DNA of 64,000 nt, taken from contig CAXBFJ010000003.1 of NCBI GenBank assembly GCA_963975245.1, positions 186,001 through 250,000 of the forward strand, in the 5' to 3' direction. Shown piece after piece: positions 16,092-24,950 of the stretch. The translations under genes were made by a program, and so were the position numbers. A model generated the notes under the pieces. The model did no database searches. It worked only from the letters and a program-made list of their open reading frames with translations, and was not told the DNA's origin. This stretch comes from Panacagrimonas sp963975245. Lineage in GTDB: Bacteria > Pseudomonadota > Gammaproteobacteria > Nevskiales > Nevskiaceae. Numbering within the stretch: position 1 is the stretch's first letter; the number at the start of each line of letters is the position of its first letter.

Positions 16092-18497
16092 CTAACTCAC
16101 ATCCGACTCATCTGCCGCGTACAAATGCCTCTGAAACCCGACAAACACCTCCCTGATCTCGGAAGGCTTGCCAAGGTCTGCCGAGGCATCTGCAAGTGAA
16201 TCCCCGTAGCGAATGCGCAGCAGTGGAGCAAGTTTCTCGGAATCCAGTTCCTGCACCCCCTGATGGACGTAATGGGCGAGCACGAACTCCACGAATGCTC
16301 TTTGCTTGTCAGTAAAGCTCGCCTGCGTTGCGATCTTAGCCCGGTCGGCCCTTTCCTGACGGGTTTCTGGAGCAAGCGCATAGCCCACGTAGGCGAGCAC
16401 ATCGAACAGGTCGCTGTGCTCGGCATCAATGATCTTCTGCATCTCGCGTAATTGGTCAACACCAAAGCCTTTCTCTGCCAGCCCCTCCAGCAGCTTCCGT
16501 CGCGTTCCGGGGTCGCTCCATAGGACGCGCAATTCTTCTTCGTCCTTGAAGAATTCCGGAAAAGAGCCATACATGGAGGCTAGGAACTGCTGCGCCGACA
16601 TTGGCGTGCCGTCCGGGTGCCAGAAGCTGGTCGCCATCATGTGCTGGATCTGGCGGGCTTTGCCGTCTGCCAGCTTTACTTTCACCTTCTGCCTCTTCTC
16701 GCAGGCACAGGGATCTTGTTCGCATTTCTTGCACGGCCCCGGGGGACATTCGCAGGGCTGCTGACCGCAGACGGCGCACTCTGGCGGCGTTTCCTTCTCA
16801 CATTCGCATGGATAACAGCCACATTTCTTGCACGTATCTGGCTCTATCGGCTCGCCGTCCCACTCCGGATCATTGAAGTGTTCGTGGGCGCGGACAAAGT
16901 CGTAGATGGTGAAATAGTCCTTGCCATCATAGAGACGGGTGCCGCGTCCGATGATCTGCTTGAACTCGATCATGGAATTCACCGGCCGCAGCAGAATAAT
17001 ATTGCGGATGTTCCGGGCATCCACACCGGTTGACAGTTTCTGCGATGTAGTCAGGACAGTGGGAATGGTCTTCTCGTTGTCCTGAAACTCGCGCAGGTGC
17101 TGATCGCCGCGGGCTCCCTCGTCCGCCGTAACACGCTCGCAATAGCCTGGATCGCGGCTGGTCTTGATCTGATTGATGAAGTCGCGCACCAGCAGCGCGT
17201 GCTTTTGGGTGGCGCAAAAAACCAGCGTTTTCTGCTTTTGGTCGATCTGTTCCATGAAGATGCGGACACGCTTTTTCTCGCGCTCAGGGATCTCAATGAT
17301 CTTGTTGAAGTCTTTCTCTTCGTATCGCTTGCCCTGTTCGATCTGGCCTTCAATCACCTCGTCGTCAGACGTGTAGACGTAGTCATCCAGCGTAGTGGCG
17401 ATCTGCCGCACCCGGAACGGGGTTAGAAAACCGTCGTTGATGCCTTCCTTGAGCGAGTAGACAAACACCGGCTCGCCAAAATAGGCATAGGTATCGACGT
17501 TGTCCTTGCGCTTGGGCGTGGCGGTCAGGCCAAGATGCACAGCGGGCGAAAAATAATTGAGGATGTCGCGCCAATTGCTCTCATCTCTTGCGCCGCCCCG
17601 GTGGCACTCGTCGATGATGATGAAGTCGAAGAAATCTGGCGGGTAGTCGCCAAAGTACGGAGACGGTTCGCCATTCTTTGGCGGCCCGCTCATAAAGGTC
17701 TGAAAGATGGTGAAGAAGACATTGCCGTTAGTCGGCACCCTGCCTTTCTTGCGGATGCTGTCCGGCGCTATCCGCACCAACGCGTCATCGTCGAATGCGG
17801 CGAACGAAGTGAAGTCATTGAAGGCTTGCGTCGCCAGTGTGTTGCGATCTGCCAGAAACAGAATGCGTGGCCGGCGCTGTGCGTCGCGTTTGAGATTCCA
17901 GCGCGCCTCGTGCAGCTTCCACGCAACCTGAAAAGCAATCGAAGTCTTGCCGGTGCCGGTGGCCAGGGTGAGTAGAACACGGTCTTTCTCATTGGCAATC
18001 TGCTCAAGCACCCTGTTGACTGCCAGCTCCTGATAAAAGCGGATGAGCCAGCCGCCGCCCTTGTCCGAGAACGGCACGGCAACAAAACGGTCTCGCCATT
18101 CATTGGTCTTGGCAAAGTTGCGGTCCCATAACTCCTGCGGCGTGGGATAGGCCGCGACCACGCCTTCGTGGCCGCTCTGCATATCGCAGCCGTAAAGACC
18201 CTGCCCGTTGGTGCAGTAGGTAAACCGCAGTTTCAGCTTGGCCGCGTAGTCCTTGGCCTGCCCGAGCCCTTCGGTCAGCGCTTTGTCCCAGGCTTTGGCT
18301 TCCAACACCGCCAGCTTGGTATTGCGGTATTCAAGGACGTAATCCGCTATCAGCGGCTTGGCGCGTTTGCCGGTGCCGTCCAGGCGTCCAAGCGTGATGG
18401 GGTATTCACGCCGGATGCGGCTGCCTTCGACCACGCCCCAGCCAGCGGCCTTGAGCGCAGTATCTACATGCTCAGCGCGAGTTTCAGCCTCGTTCAC
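16092..18497 (-). CDS. hsdR: Type I restriction enzyme R subunit (HsdR, EcoEI-like)
   Basis: The 801-aa protein has an N-terminal PD-(D/E)xK nuclease domain (Asp52 in IADYVLEY, Glu66-x-Lys68 in LEAKA). A superfamily II translocase follows (ATGTGKT at 179-185, DECH at 296-299, GLTATPKR, and QIIGRGTRL near 515). The C-terminus is an EcoEI-type domain that docks on the methylase. Between the motor and that domain is a Cys-rich insert (556-599) with 13 cysteines in 44 residues, in CxxC and CxC pairs. HsdR cuts DNA after translocation when both strands of the target are unmethylated. It is the last Hsd gene of the minus-strand operon. Confidence 0.94.
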   Translation of the reverse strand: MNEAETRAEHVDTALKAAGWGVVEGSRIRREYPITLGRLDGTGKRAKPLIADYVLEYRNTKLAVLEAKAWDKALTEGLGQAKDYAAKLKLRFTYCTNGQGLYGCDMQSGHEGVVAAYPTPQELWDRNFAKTNEWRDRFVAVPFSDKGGGWLIRFYQELAVNRVLEQIANEKDRVLLTLATGTGKTSIAFQVAWKLHEARWNLKRDAQRRPRILFLADRNTLATQAFNDFTSFAAFDDDALVRIAPDSIRKKGRVPTNGNVFFTIFQTFMSGPPKNGEPSPYFGDYPPDFFDFIIIDECHRGGARDESNWRDILNYFSPAVHLGLTATPKRKDNVDTYAYFGEPVFVYSLKEGINDGFLTPFRVRQIATTLDDYVYTSDDEVIEGQIEQGKRYEEKDFNKIIEIPEREKKRVRIFMEQIDQKQKTLVFCATQKHALLVRDFINQIKTSRDPGYCERVTADEGARGDQHLREFQDNEKTIPTVLTTSQKLSTGVDARNIRNIILLRPVNSMIEFKQIIGRGTRLYDGKDYFTIYDFVRAHEHFNDPEWDGEPIEPDTCKKCGCYPCECEKETPPECAVCGQQPCECPPGPCKKCEQDPCACEKRQKVKVKLADGKARQIQHMMATSFWHPDGTPMSAQQFLASMYGSFPEFFKDEEELRVLWSDPGTRRKLLEGLAEKGFGVDQLREMQKIIDAEHSDLFDVLAYVGYALAPETRQERADRAKIATQASFTDKQRAFVEFVLAHYVHQGVQELDSEKLAPLLRIRYGDSLADASADLGKPSEIREVFVGFQRHLYAADESDVS

Positions 18498-18587
18498 GGC
18501 CAGTCATTCCCCGTTGTTCTCGGAGAATATAAGCCATTGATTCGTTGGGGGTGAAGCCTGTTTCCAGGAACACTACCCGGTGCGCCG

Positions 18588-18755
18588 CTACTTGGCGGGC
18601 TGGGCTTGTGGGTTCAGCAGGCGATTCTGGCGTTCGGTGGCTTTCTCAAGCACCTCGCCATAGACCCGCTTTTTCTCACGCGCAGAAGCGTTCCGGATGA
18701 AATCCGAGAAGGACGTGGATGGAACAGTGGGGGTTTTGGGCTTAAACAGTGACAT
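18588..18755 (-). CDS. 55-aa protein between zeta-like kinase and hsdR
   Basis: This short ORF starts MSLFKPKTPTVPSTSF and ends RLLNPQAQPAK. It is Lys/Arg-rich with a predicted amphipathic middle (REKKRVYGEVLEKATERQ). It begins 15 bp after the stop of the zeta-like gene on the same strand. The position suggests a partner of the kinase, but it follows the toxin-like gene, whereas classical epsilon antitoxins precede zeta. I do not recognise its family. Confidence 0.6.
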   Translation of the reverse strand: MSLFKPKTPTVPSTSFSDFIRNASAREKKRVYGEVLEKATERQNRLLNPQAQPAK

Positions 18756-18770
18756 GGTCTTCAAGCCTTG

Positions 18771-19493
18771 TTAGCGCAGGCCAAGCATTCGTCTGACATC
18801 GGATTCTTTGTACCGTTCCGGTATGTGGTTGTCAATTTGATCCACCCCCGCCTTGTAGAAACGGTGTGAGCCGTCATTATTCTTCATCAACAGGTCGACG
18901 CCGATATCTTTGCTGAACTCCCGTTTGAGTTGGTTCACTACCTGACGGGCGGCAAAATACTGGGTGACAAAGGTTTCCGGCTCAATCCGGCGGCCTTCTG
19001 CCTTCTCCCGCGCTAAAACAAACTGCCACGCCTGCTGCGGCTCCTGATACACGTAGAGAATCTGAACGGTCCGCTCTTTCCTGAGCGAACGCTCGATATT
19101 CTGGTGGGCTACGCGATAGCTGGACAGGGTTCCGTCCATGACAAAGCTCTGGCCCTTCTTGAGCGCCTTGTCGTGGATGGCCTCCACAATGGGCACCACC
19201 GCACGCTGGAACAACCAGGCGTTGGCCCCGGTATAGCCGGGAATCAGGGCGCGCAGCTCGTCGGGGTCAATCCGCAGAATCCGATTGCCGTCCTTGGACT
19301 GTCCTTCCAACAACTCGATGGACGCTTCGGTCTTGCCTGCTCCGGGCGAACCCGCCATGAACACCGATACCGGACAATCCTCCGGTACGTACACCGCGGG
19401 GTCCGTCCGCTCCCGCACGATCCGTGCGCGATTCGCCTTGGCATAGGCGACCGCATTGTCTGCAATGCGTCGCTCGGCTTCGGTCATGTCCAT
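18771..19493 (-). CDS. Zeta-toxin-like P-loop kinase
   Basis: The 240-aa protein has the Walker A motif GSPGAGKT (48-55), the zeta-like substrate motif RIDPDELRALIPGY (74-87) and a DGT motif (120-122). Zeta toxins phosphorylate UDP-N-acetylglucosamine and poison peptidoglycan synthesis; other family members are nucleotide kinases of unknown role. The gene lies 13 bp downstream of hsdS and upstream of hsdR. It is therefore built into the restriction-modification operon rather than being a free toxin-antitoxin pair. Confidence 0.82.
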   Translation of the reverse strand: MDMTEAERRIADNAVAYAKANRARIVRERTDPAVYVPEDCPVSVFMAGSPGAGKTEASIELLEGQSKDGNRILRIDPDELRALIPGYTGANAWLFQRAVVPIVEAIHDKALKKGQSFVMDGTLSSYRVAHQNIERSLRKERTVQILYVYQEPQQAWQFVLAREKAEGRRIEPETFVTQYFAARQVVNQLKREFSKDIGVDLLMKNNDGSHRFYKAGVDQIDNHIPERYKESDVRRMLGLR

Positions 19494-19506
19494 TGCGAAT
19501 ACCTTC

Positions 19507-20715
19507 CTACAACTCGCCGTTGAATGCTTGGTGCAGCAACGATTTTTTCAGTTCGTCGAGGGCGGCGAATTTTTGGGTGCAGATGGATTCGAGGTGTTGA
19601 CACACCTTGTGCATTTCTTCAATTTTCCTTACTAGGGTGCCCTGCTCAGTCAGTGATGCAGGAAATGAAATCTGCACCTCTCGGATTTCCCCTAAATGAA
19701 GATTCGGCACCCCTGATCCTTTTAGCCGTTTGTTGAACTGATGCTTTGCAACCGGTGAGTTAACAAAATATAGGAGCAATTTCGGCAGTAAGAGGTCACG
19801 GGCACGCAGTAGAGCAAGGCTCACATAAATATCGAAAACGGTATCGCGATCAACCATAGCAGCGACACCAGTTGTCCCATTTTTCGCCAACAAAATGTCA
19901 TTTCGCCTCGGGGCCACTCGTTTATGCATCTCAAGGTGCTGATGTTGATCTATGTACTTAACGCGGTCCCAATCAACCGTTCCAGAAGTGACGTTCCGAG
20001 AAGACAAAAACACTACGCCTTCATCGAAGTAGGTCGGCGTCTGGTGAGTTCCGTCTGTAATCTTTTCGCAAACCTCCATCAATCTATGGCGTACCCAATT
20101 CGTGCCGCCATGGCTGAAAATTGATTGAAGATAGCTTTCAAACAGCGCGCGGGCGTTTTGGCGGTTTTGTTCGGCGAGGGCTTTGGCGGTGGCGATGCCC
20201 GCAAACGCTTCGTCGAGGATGCCGACGATGCGCTGTTGTTCTGCCAGCGACGGAATCGGAATCTGACAACTCTCAATAAAATCTTTAGAGATGCGTTTAT
20301 GGCCGACTGCACCGCCCATATTACGTTCTCCGGCACTTCGAAACTCATCTGTCGACAAGAAATAATAGAGCCACTCATTGAATAGCTCTTCATGCGGTCG
20401 AAAAACCAAATACTCGCTCGACCCGAATCCGATCCCGTTCATCAAATCCGATGCTATCCCGAGCTTTCCATTCTCAAAACAGGGAGTGATTTTCGCCAAA
20501 AGCACGTCCCCATCAGCAAAATATGTATAGCTGCCAACCACTTCATCGAGCTGCTTAGTTGTCGTGGGACGCAAAAATTTTTGCTCAATACCAAGGCATT
20601 CCATGGGAGCAAACGAGACCAGTTCTTTTCCGTCCAAATTTCTCCGTGCAAGCGACTTCGGCGGCTTGATATGACACGCCTCTGAAAGTGACATACCGCG
20701 CCAGCTTTCCCTCAT
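19507..20715 (-). CDS. hsdS: Type I restriction-modification specificity subunit (HsdS)
   Basis: The 402-aa protein shows two target recognition domains separated by conserved helices. The spacer sequences are IPIPSLAEQQRIVGILDEAF (end of the first half) and FPASLTEQGTLVRKIEEM (end of the second half). Each TRD reads one half of a bipartite DNA target. The start overlaps the hsdM stop by 4 bp, so translation is coupled. The target sequence cannot be predicted from the protein. Confidence 0.93.
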   Translation of the reverse strand: MRESWRGMSLSEACHIKPPKSLARRNLDGKELVSFAPMECLGIEQKFLRPTTTKQLDEVVGSYTYFADGDVLLAKITPCFENGKLGIASDLMNGIGFGSSEYLVFRPHEELFNEWLYYFLSTDEFRSAGERNMGGAVGHKRISKDFIESCQIPIPSLAEQQRIVGILDEAFAGIATAKALAEQNRQNARALFESYLQSIFSHGGTNWVRHRLMEVCEKITDGTHQTPTYFDEGVVFLSSRNVTSGTVDWDRVKYIDQHQHLEMHKRVAPRRNDILLAKNGTTGVAAMVDRDTVFDIYVSLALLRARDLLLPKLLLYFVNSPVAKHQFNKRLKGSGVPNLHLGEIREVQISFPASLTEQGTLVRKIEEMHKVCQHLESICTQKFAALDELKKSLLHQAFNGEL

Positions 20716-22163
20716 ATCTGCGCCCTAATCTTTGCCAACACCTCTGCACTCTCCGCATCTAGCGCCGCGATCTCATCCAAAATCTCCTGCGGACTGCGAT
20801 GCACCGCGGCATCCCCGCCGTCCGGATTCTTCACCGACAGATCAAAGGTCGCCGCGTCAATGCCAGTCGCATCCACGCTCCAACTCTTGGGCGAATCCGC
20901 AAACGTTCCTTGCAGCTCCACAAACTCCTCCAAATCCGCATCATTGAGCGGATTGGTCTTGCCCATATTGCGGCCCGGATCGAGCTGGTAGTACCAGGTC
21001 TTTCGCGTGGGTGCGCCTTTTTCAAAGAACAGCACCACGGTCTTTACGCCTGCGCCCTGAAAGGTGCCGCCGGGGCAGTCGAGCACGGTGTGCAGATTGC
21101 AGGATTCCAACAGCAATTTTCGTAGCGAGACACTGGCCTTGTCGCTGTTGCTCAAAAAAGTGTTCTTGATGACGATGGCGCCGCGTCCACCGGCCTTGAG
21201 CATGCGAATAAAATGCTGCAGGAACAGAAAGGCGGTTTCGCCGGTGCGGATGGGGAAGTTCTGCTGCACTTCCTTGCGTTCCTTGCCACCAAAAGGCGGG
21301 TTGGCCAGCACGATGTCGTAGCGGTCTTTTTCCTGAATGTCCGCCAGATTCTCCGCCAGGGTATTGGTGTGCAGGATTGTGGGCGCTTCAATGCCGTGCA
21401 GGATCATGTTCATGATGGCAATGACGTAGGCAAGGCTCTTTTTCTCCTTACCGTAGAAGGTGCTCTCCTGCAGGGTCTTGGCGTCGCTGGTGGTGATGCC
21501 GGGCTGGTTCAGATAATCAAAGGCTTCACACAAAAAGCCAGCCGAACCGCAGGCTCCGTCATAGATGCGCTCTCCGATCTTGGGCGCAGTGACCTTGACC
21601 ATGGCGCGGATCAATGGGCGCGGGGTGTAGTACTCACCGCCGTTGCGCCCGGCGTTGCCCATGTTCTTGATCTTGGCTTCGTACAGATGCGACAGCTCGT
21701 GCTTTTCGGTCTGCGAGCGAAAGCGCAGCTCGTCTATGTGGTCAATGATTTCGCGCAGGTTGTAGCCGCTGCGGATCTTGTTCTTGATCTCGCCAAAGAT
21801 TTCGCCAATCTTGTATTCCAGCGTATTGGGGCCGCTGGCTTTCTGGGTGAAGCCGTCCAGATAGGGGAAGAGCTGGTTGTCTACAAACTCGCGCAGGTCT
21901 TCGCCGGTCAGCGCCTTGTTGTGGTCCAGCTTGCCGTCAGCGTCTTTGGGCGCGGCCCATGTCTCCCAGCGATACGGCGGCTCCAAGATGTAGCTGTAGC
22001 TGCGCCCTTCCAGTTCGGCCTGGGTGGCCTTGTCTTCTTCCAGGCCGTCCAGATATTTCAAAAACAGCAGCCACGAGGTCTGCTCGGTGTAGTCCAACTC
22101 GGTGGTACAGCCCGCCTCTTTCCAGAGTACGTCGTCAATATTCTTGAAGGCTTGTTCAAACAT
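20712..22163 (-). CDS. hsdM: Type I DNA adenine methyltransferase subunit (HsdM)
   Basis: The 483-aa protein has an N-terminal helical domain, the SAM-binding motif DGACGSAGFL, GEYYTPRPLIRAM, and the N6-adenine catalytic motif ANPPFGG. With HsdS it forms the methylase M2S, and with HsdR the restriction complex. Its first codon is 51 bp downstream of the integrase stop. Confidence 0.95.
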   Translation of the reverse strand: MFEQAFKNIDDVLWKEAGCTTELDYTEQTSWLLFLKYLDGLEEDKATQAELEGRSYSYILEPPYRWETWAAPKDADGKLDHNKALTGEDLREFVDNQLFPYLDGFTQKASGPNTLEYKIGEIFGEIKNKIRSGYNLREIIDHIDELRFRSQTEKHELSHLYEAKIKNMGNAGRNGGEYYTPRPLIRAMVKVTAPKIGERIYDGACGSAGFLCEAFDYLNQPGITTSDAKTLQESTFYGKEKKSLAYVIAIMNMILHGIEAPTILHTNTLAENLADIQEKDRYDIVLANPPFGGKERKEVQQNFPIRTGETAFLFLQHFIRMLKAGGRGAIVIKNTFLSNSDKASVSLRKLLLESCNLHTVLDCPGGTFQGAGVKTVVLFFEKGAPTRKTWYYQLDPGRNMGKTNPLNDADLEEFVELQGTFADSPKSWSVDATGIDAATFDLSVKNPDGGDAAVHRSPQEILDEIAALDAESAEVLAKIRAQI

Positions 22164-22214
22164 GGTTCTTTCTAATTCTTCTTTTATGGGAATGTCGAAA
22201 CGGACATTGCCGTA

Positions 22215-23444
22215 TCACGCGGCGGCTTTGGTCTTCTGAGTGGCTGATTCTGCGGGGACAGCGTAACGCGCTTGGAGTTTGTCCATTGCATCGGCAATGT
22301 GTGCGCCATTCTGATGGGCGTAACGCTCCACCATGGACAAGGTTTTGTGGCCGCTGATGCGCTTTACGGTAGGCAGGTCTACTCCCGCTTGGACCAGATG
22401 GGTAATCGCCGTATGCCGCAGCGTGTGGCGCACGACTTTGTCGGGGTCCAACCCGGCCGCTATCACAGCACGCCGGAAGCCTTTGCGGATGTCAATGGCA
22501 TGACCGCTGGCGGCAGATGCGGAGGGAAACAGCCATGGTGTGCCGGGGGGCAGTGCCTTGATGTGACCTTCAAGAAACTTGGCCAGATCGCTGGTGATGG
22601 GCTGCTCCCTTGCCCCAGCTTTGGCTTTGGGTATGGAGATCATGCGCCGCTCAAGGTCAACGTGCTCGCGACGGATGCTCAGAATTTCCATTTTTCGCAT
22701 AGCGGTGGCGAGCCCGATCACGACGAATGGATAAACATGCGGATTGCTGTCCTGCATGGCGTGTTCGACCAACGAAGCCGCCTGCTCCGCCGTCAAGTAC
22801 TCAATGCGTCCCTGCCCTTCTGCAAATCGGTTGATCTTGGGAGGTCGGCGGTCCATCCATCCCCATTCAATCGCCTTATTGAACAGGTGCGAGAGCACCG
22901 CCAGTTCTCGATTGATGGTGCCGGGCTTGGCGCAGGACAGCTTGTCGGCCGCGAGCCTTACTGTCCTACCCCGTGGGCGAATCTTGTTGGTTTGCTGCAG
23001 GCGCTGGCGCTTGTACCGCTCAATATGGAATCCGCTGATCTTGACTAAGGCCATTGAGCCGAAGAAGGGCACGAGGTGCAGACTCAGGCGTGACGCCTTC
23101 TTGGCAACGTCCTTGGCACCCGCCTCCGTTTGGCGCTTGATGTACCGGTCTGCGGCGTCCTTGAACGACAGTGCCACCTTGCGGCCCTTGGGCAGAGCCA
23201 GACGCTCATGCTTGGCGTCATTGCGGATCTGAGCAATAAAGTCCTCAGCCTGGGTGCGAGTGGTGCCGTCCGACTCGCGGCCTACAACGCGATGAATGCG
23301 CTGGCCGTCCACCATGATGTTGACGGCAAAGACACCGTCGCCATTGGCAAGGCGCTCGAAGCTGATGCCGTGCTCATTGAGCTTATTCCCGGCAGCGAGC
23401 TTGCGCATTGCCGGGCGGGTGAGTTTAGCGAAGGATTTGGCCAT
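22215..23444 (-). CDS. Tyrosine integrase (first recombinase of the island)
   Basis: The 409-aa protein has an N-terminal arm-binding-like segment, a core-binding domain and a catalytic domain. Visible catalytic residues are Arg in TAMRKMEIL, the HTLRHTAITH box, the SGHKTLSM box and the Tyr nucleophile in MVERYAH. It belongs to the phage/island integrase type, without the DUF4102 domain of P4-like enzymes. It lies between the RHH regulator (10 bp upstream) and hsdM, in the middle of the island rather than next to an att site. Confidence 0.92.
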   Translation of the reverse strand: MAKSFAKLTRPAMRKLAAGNKLNEHGISFERLANGDGVFAVNIMVDGQRIHRVVGRESDGTTRTQAEDFIAQIRNDAKHERLALPKGRKVALSFKDAADRYIKRQTEAGAKDVAKKASRLSLHLVPFFGSMALVKISGFHIERYKRQRLQQTNKIRPRGRTVRLAADKLSCAKPGTINRELAVLSHLFNKAIEWGWMDRRPPKINRFAEGQGRIEYLTAEQAASLVEHAMQDSNPHVYPFVVIGLATAMRKMEILSIRREHVDLERRMISIPKAKAGAREQPITSDLAKFLEGHIKALPPGTPWLFPSASAASGHAIDIRKGFRRAVIAAGLDPDKVVRHTLRHTAITHLVQAGVDLPTVKRISGHKTLSMVERYAHQNGAHIADAMDKLQARYAVPAESATQKTKAAA

Positions 23445-23453
23445 GGATCGGTC

Positions 23454-23990
23454 TCAGAAGGGAATCGCGTTGGGATCTTCTTTGACCCAATCTGGAAGCG
23501 CTGAAGCAGGCTCCTCACCTTTGGCGACTGCGCAGAAGGCTGGCCAGTAGCGCCTAAGTTTCTCCACATCCAAGTTTTGCTCACTGACTTGCCAAATCCA
23601 TGAATGCGGCTGTTGCGTTTCGAACGTGCCACGCCATAACCCGCCATTCTCGCGAATCAGCTTCCAACGCTTTTGCTCTTCGTGAGTCAACAGTTCTGGG
23701 TAGTTGAACGCTAACTTGGCAAATCGGTCAGGCTCATCCACATCCCATAGTGTCGCGGATTCTTCCAATACGGATGGAGCGGAATCCGCGTTACTGGATG
23801 CACCGTCACCCAGGATGATTCGGCCAAGGGCATCCTCAATCGCCCACTCGATGAAGCTGGAGAGGCTACGGCGATGCTTGAGCGCCGCTAGTTCGGCTAA
23901 GTACCGGAGCCTAGGGTCTAGGCGCACTGTGACCGTTTCTGAGCGGGACATTTTCCCCCCGCCCCCTTTTCGCTTTTCCTGTTCTGTCAT
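23454..23990 (-). CDS. Ribbon-helix-helix DNA-binding protein
   Basis: The 178-aa protein has a ribbon-helix-helix pattern at about residues 17-55 (ETVTVRLDPRLRYLAELAALKHRRSLSSF, with the AIEDAL helix), then an acidic C-terminal region of unknown fold. A start at the second methionine (23951) is equally possible. The gene sits just upstream of the integrase on the same strand and probably regulates it. A 13-bp palindrome at 24050-24062, in its upstream region, is a candidate operator. Confidence 0.7.
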   Translation of the reverse strand: MTEQEKRKGGGGKMSRSETVTVRLDPRLRYLAELAALKHRRSLSSFIEWAIEDALGRIILGDGASSNADSAPSVLEESATLWDVDEPDRFAKLAFNYPELLTHEEQKRWKLIRENGGLWRGTFETQQPHSWIWQVSEQNLDVEKLRRYWPAFCAVAKGEEPASALPDWVKEDPNAIPF

Positions 23991-24049
23991 CGCCTATCCC
24001 TGTGTCGAAAGTTCTCATCCATTCTATGATGCTATGTGTTCTATTTCAA

Positions 24050-24062
24050 TACATTGAATGTA
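24050..24062. promoter_or_regulatory. Candidate operator palindrome between divergent island modules
   Basis: TACATT-G-AATGTA is a perfect 13-bp palindrome in an AT-rich region between the leftward RHH/integrase genes and the rightward HTH genes. It suits a dimeric repressor such as the RHH protein. Confidence 0.45.
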
Positions 24063-24154
24063 AGTTTATTCTTGCGCTGTCTTTAGCAACCTCAATATAT
24101 AGCGCAATTAACCCGATCCAAACACAATCAGTAGTGGTTCTGCCCGATGGCCGC

Positions 24155-24304
24155 ATGGATCGTAAGAATGCGGCCCGCTACACGGGCCTTTCTGTCAAGA
24201 CGCTGGCTATGCATGCCTGTAAGGGAACCGGGCCGCGTTCAATCAAGCGTGGGCGCGTCTTTTATTTCAAGGAAGACCTGGATGAGTGGATCAAGTCCGG
24301 CTAG
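24155..24304 (+). CDS. AlpA/excisionase-like helix-turn-helix protein
   Basis: This 49-aa reading (MDRKNAARYTGLSVKTL to DEWIKSG) is a complete MerR-like HTH_17 domain of the kind found in excisionases and AlpA. A GTG at 24134 would add seven residues; neither start has a strong ribosome binding site. Such proteins bend DNA at att sites or activate integrase genes. It lies divergently from the integrase cluster. Confidence 0.65.
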   Translation: MDRKNAARYTGLSVKTLAMHACKGTGPRSIKRGRVFYFKEDLDEWIKSG

Positions 24305-24437
24305 CCGCTTGAAACGGCGATAAGCCCTTCACCAAAGCCACGAACTCCAGAAAGTACCCTCGCCGCTGAGAATCCATTCGCCTCCCTGAGAATGCGAGTC
24401 GTTGGGGAAACGGCTGCCCGCAATCCGAGGAGAGGAC

Positions 24438-24950
24438 ATGCCGCGACGCACGCCAAACCCGAAACTCCCCAAGATTCACCGCAACTACACGATGGAAGAA
24501 GCCGCCTCTCTTCTGGGCGTACACAGAAACACCGTGAGGCTGTGGATCGAACAAGGTCTGGAGACTTGTGACAGCGCGAGACCGACACTCATTCTTGGAA
24601 GGCACTTGGCGCAATTTCTGGCCAAGAAGCGCGTGAAACACAAACGCACTTGCGAACCCGGTCAACTCTACTGCGTTCGTTGCAGGACCCCTCGCAGTCC
24701 CCTCCGAGAAACAGTCGGCTACCAAGCGACCGGCACAAGCGTTGGCAACCTGACGGGCACTTGTTCGGACTGCGGCCTACGCATGAACAGGCGGGTCAGC
24801 GAGGCCAAGTTGGATGCAGTTCTTGGAAATTTGCGGATACACGTACCGCAGGCAATGGAACACATAACAGAGAGCACCTATACCCCCCTAAACAGTGACT
24901 TAGAGAGTGGAGATTTGAGTGATGTCAAAGCACGTACCAACAAACGCTAA
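24438..24950 (+). CDS. HTH protein with Cys-pair zinc-finger-like C-terminus
   Basis: The start at 24438 (MPRRTPNPKLPKIHRN) follows a strong GAGGAGAGG site. The 170-aa protein has a helix-turn-helix (MEEAASLLGVHRNTVRLWIE) and then two cysteine pairs, CVRC near residue 83 and CSDC near residue 117, which may bind zinc. The 3' end overlaps the start of the ParB-domain gene by about 30 bp. With the next two genes it looks like a fixed three-gene mobility module. Family not recognised beyond the HTH. Confidence 0.68.
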   Translation: MPRRTPNPKLPKIHRNYTMEEAASLLGVHRNTVRLWIEQGLETCDSARPTLILGRHLAQFLAKKRVKHKRTCEPGQLYCVRCRTPRSPLRETVGYQATGTSVGNLTGTCSDCGLRMNRRVSEAKLDAVLGNLRIHVPQAMEHITESTYTPLNSDLESGDLSDVKARTNKR

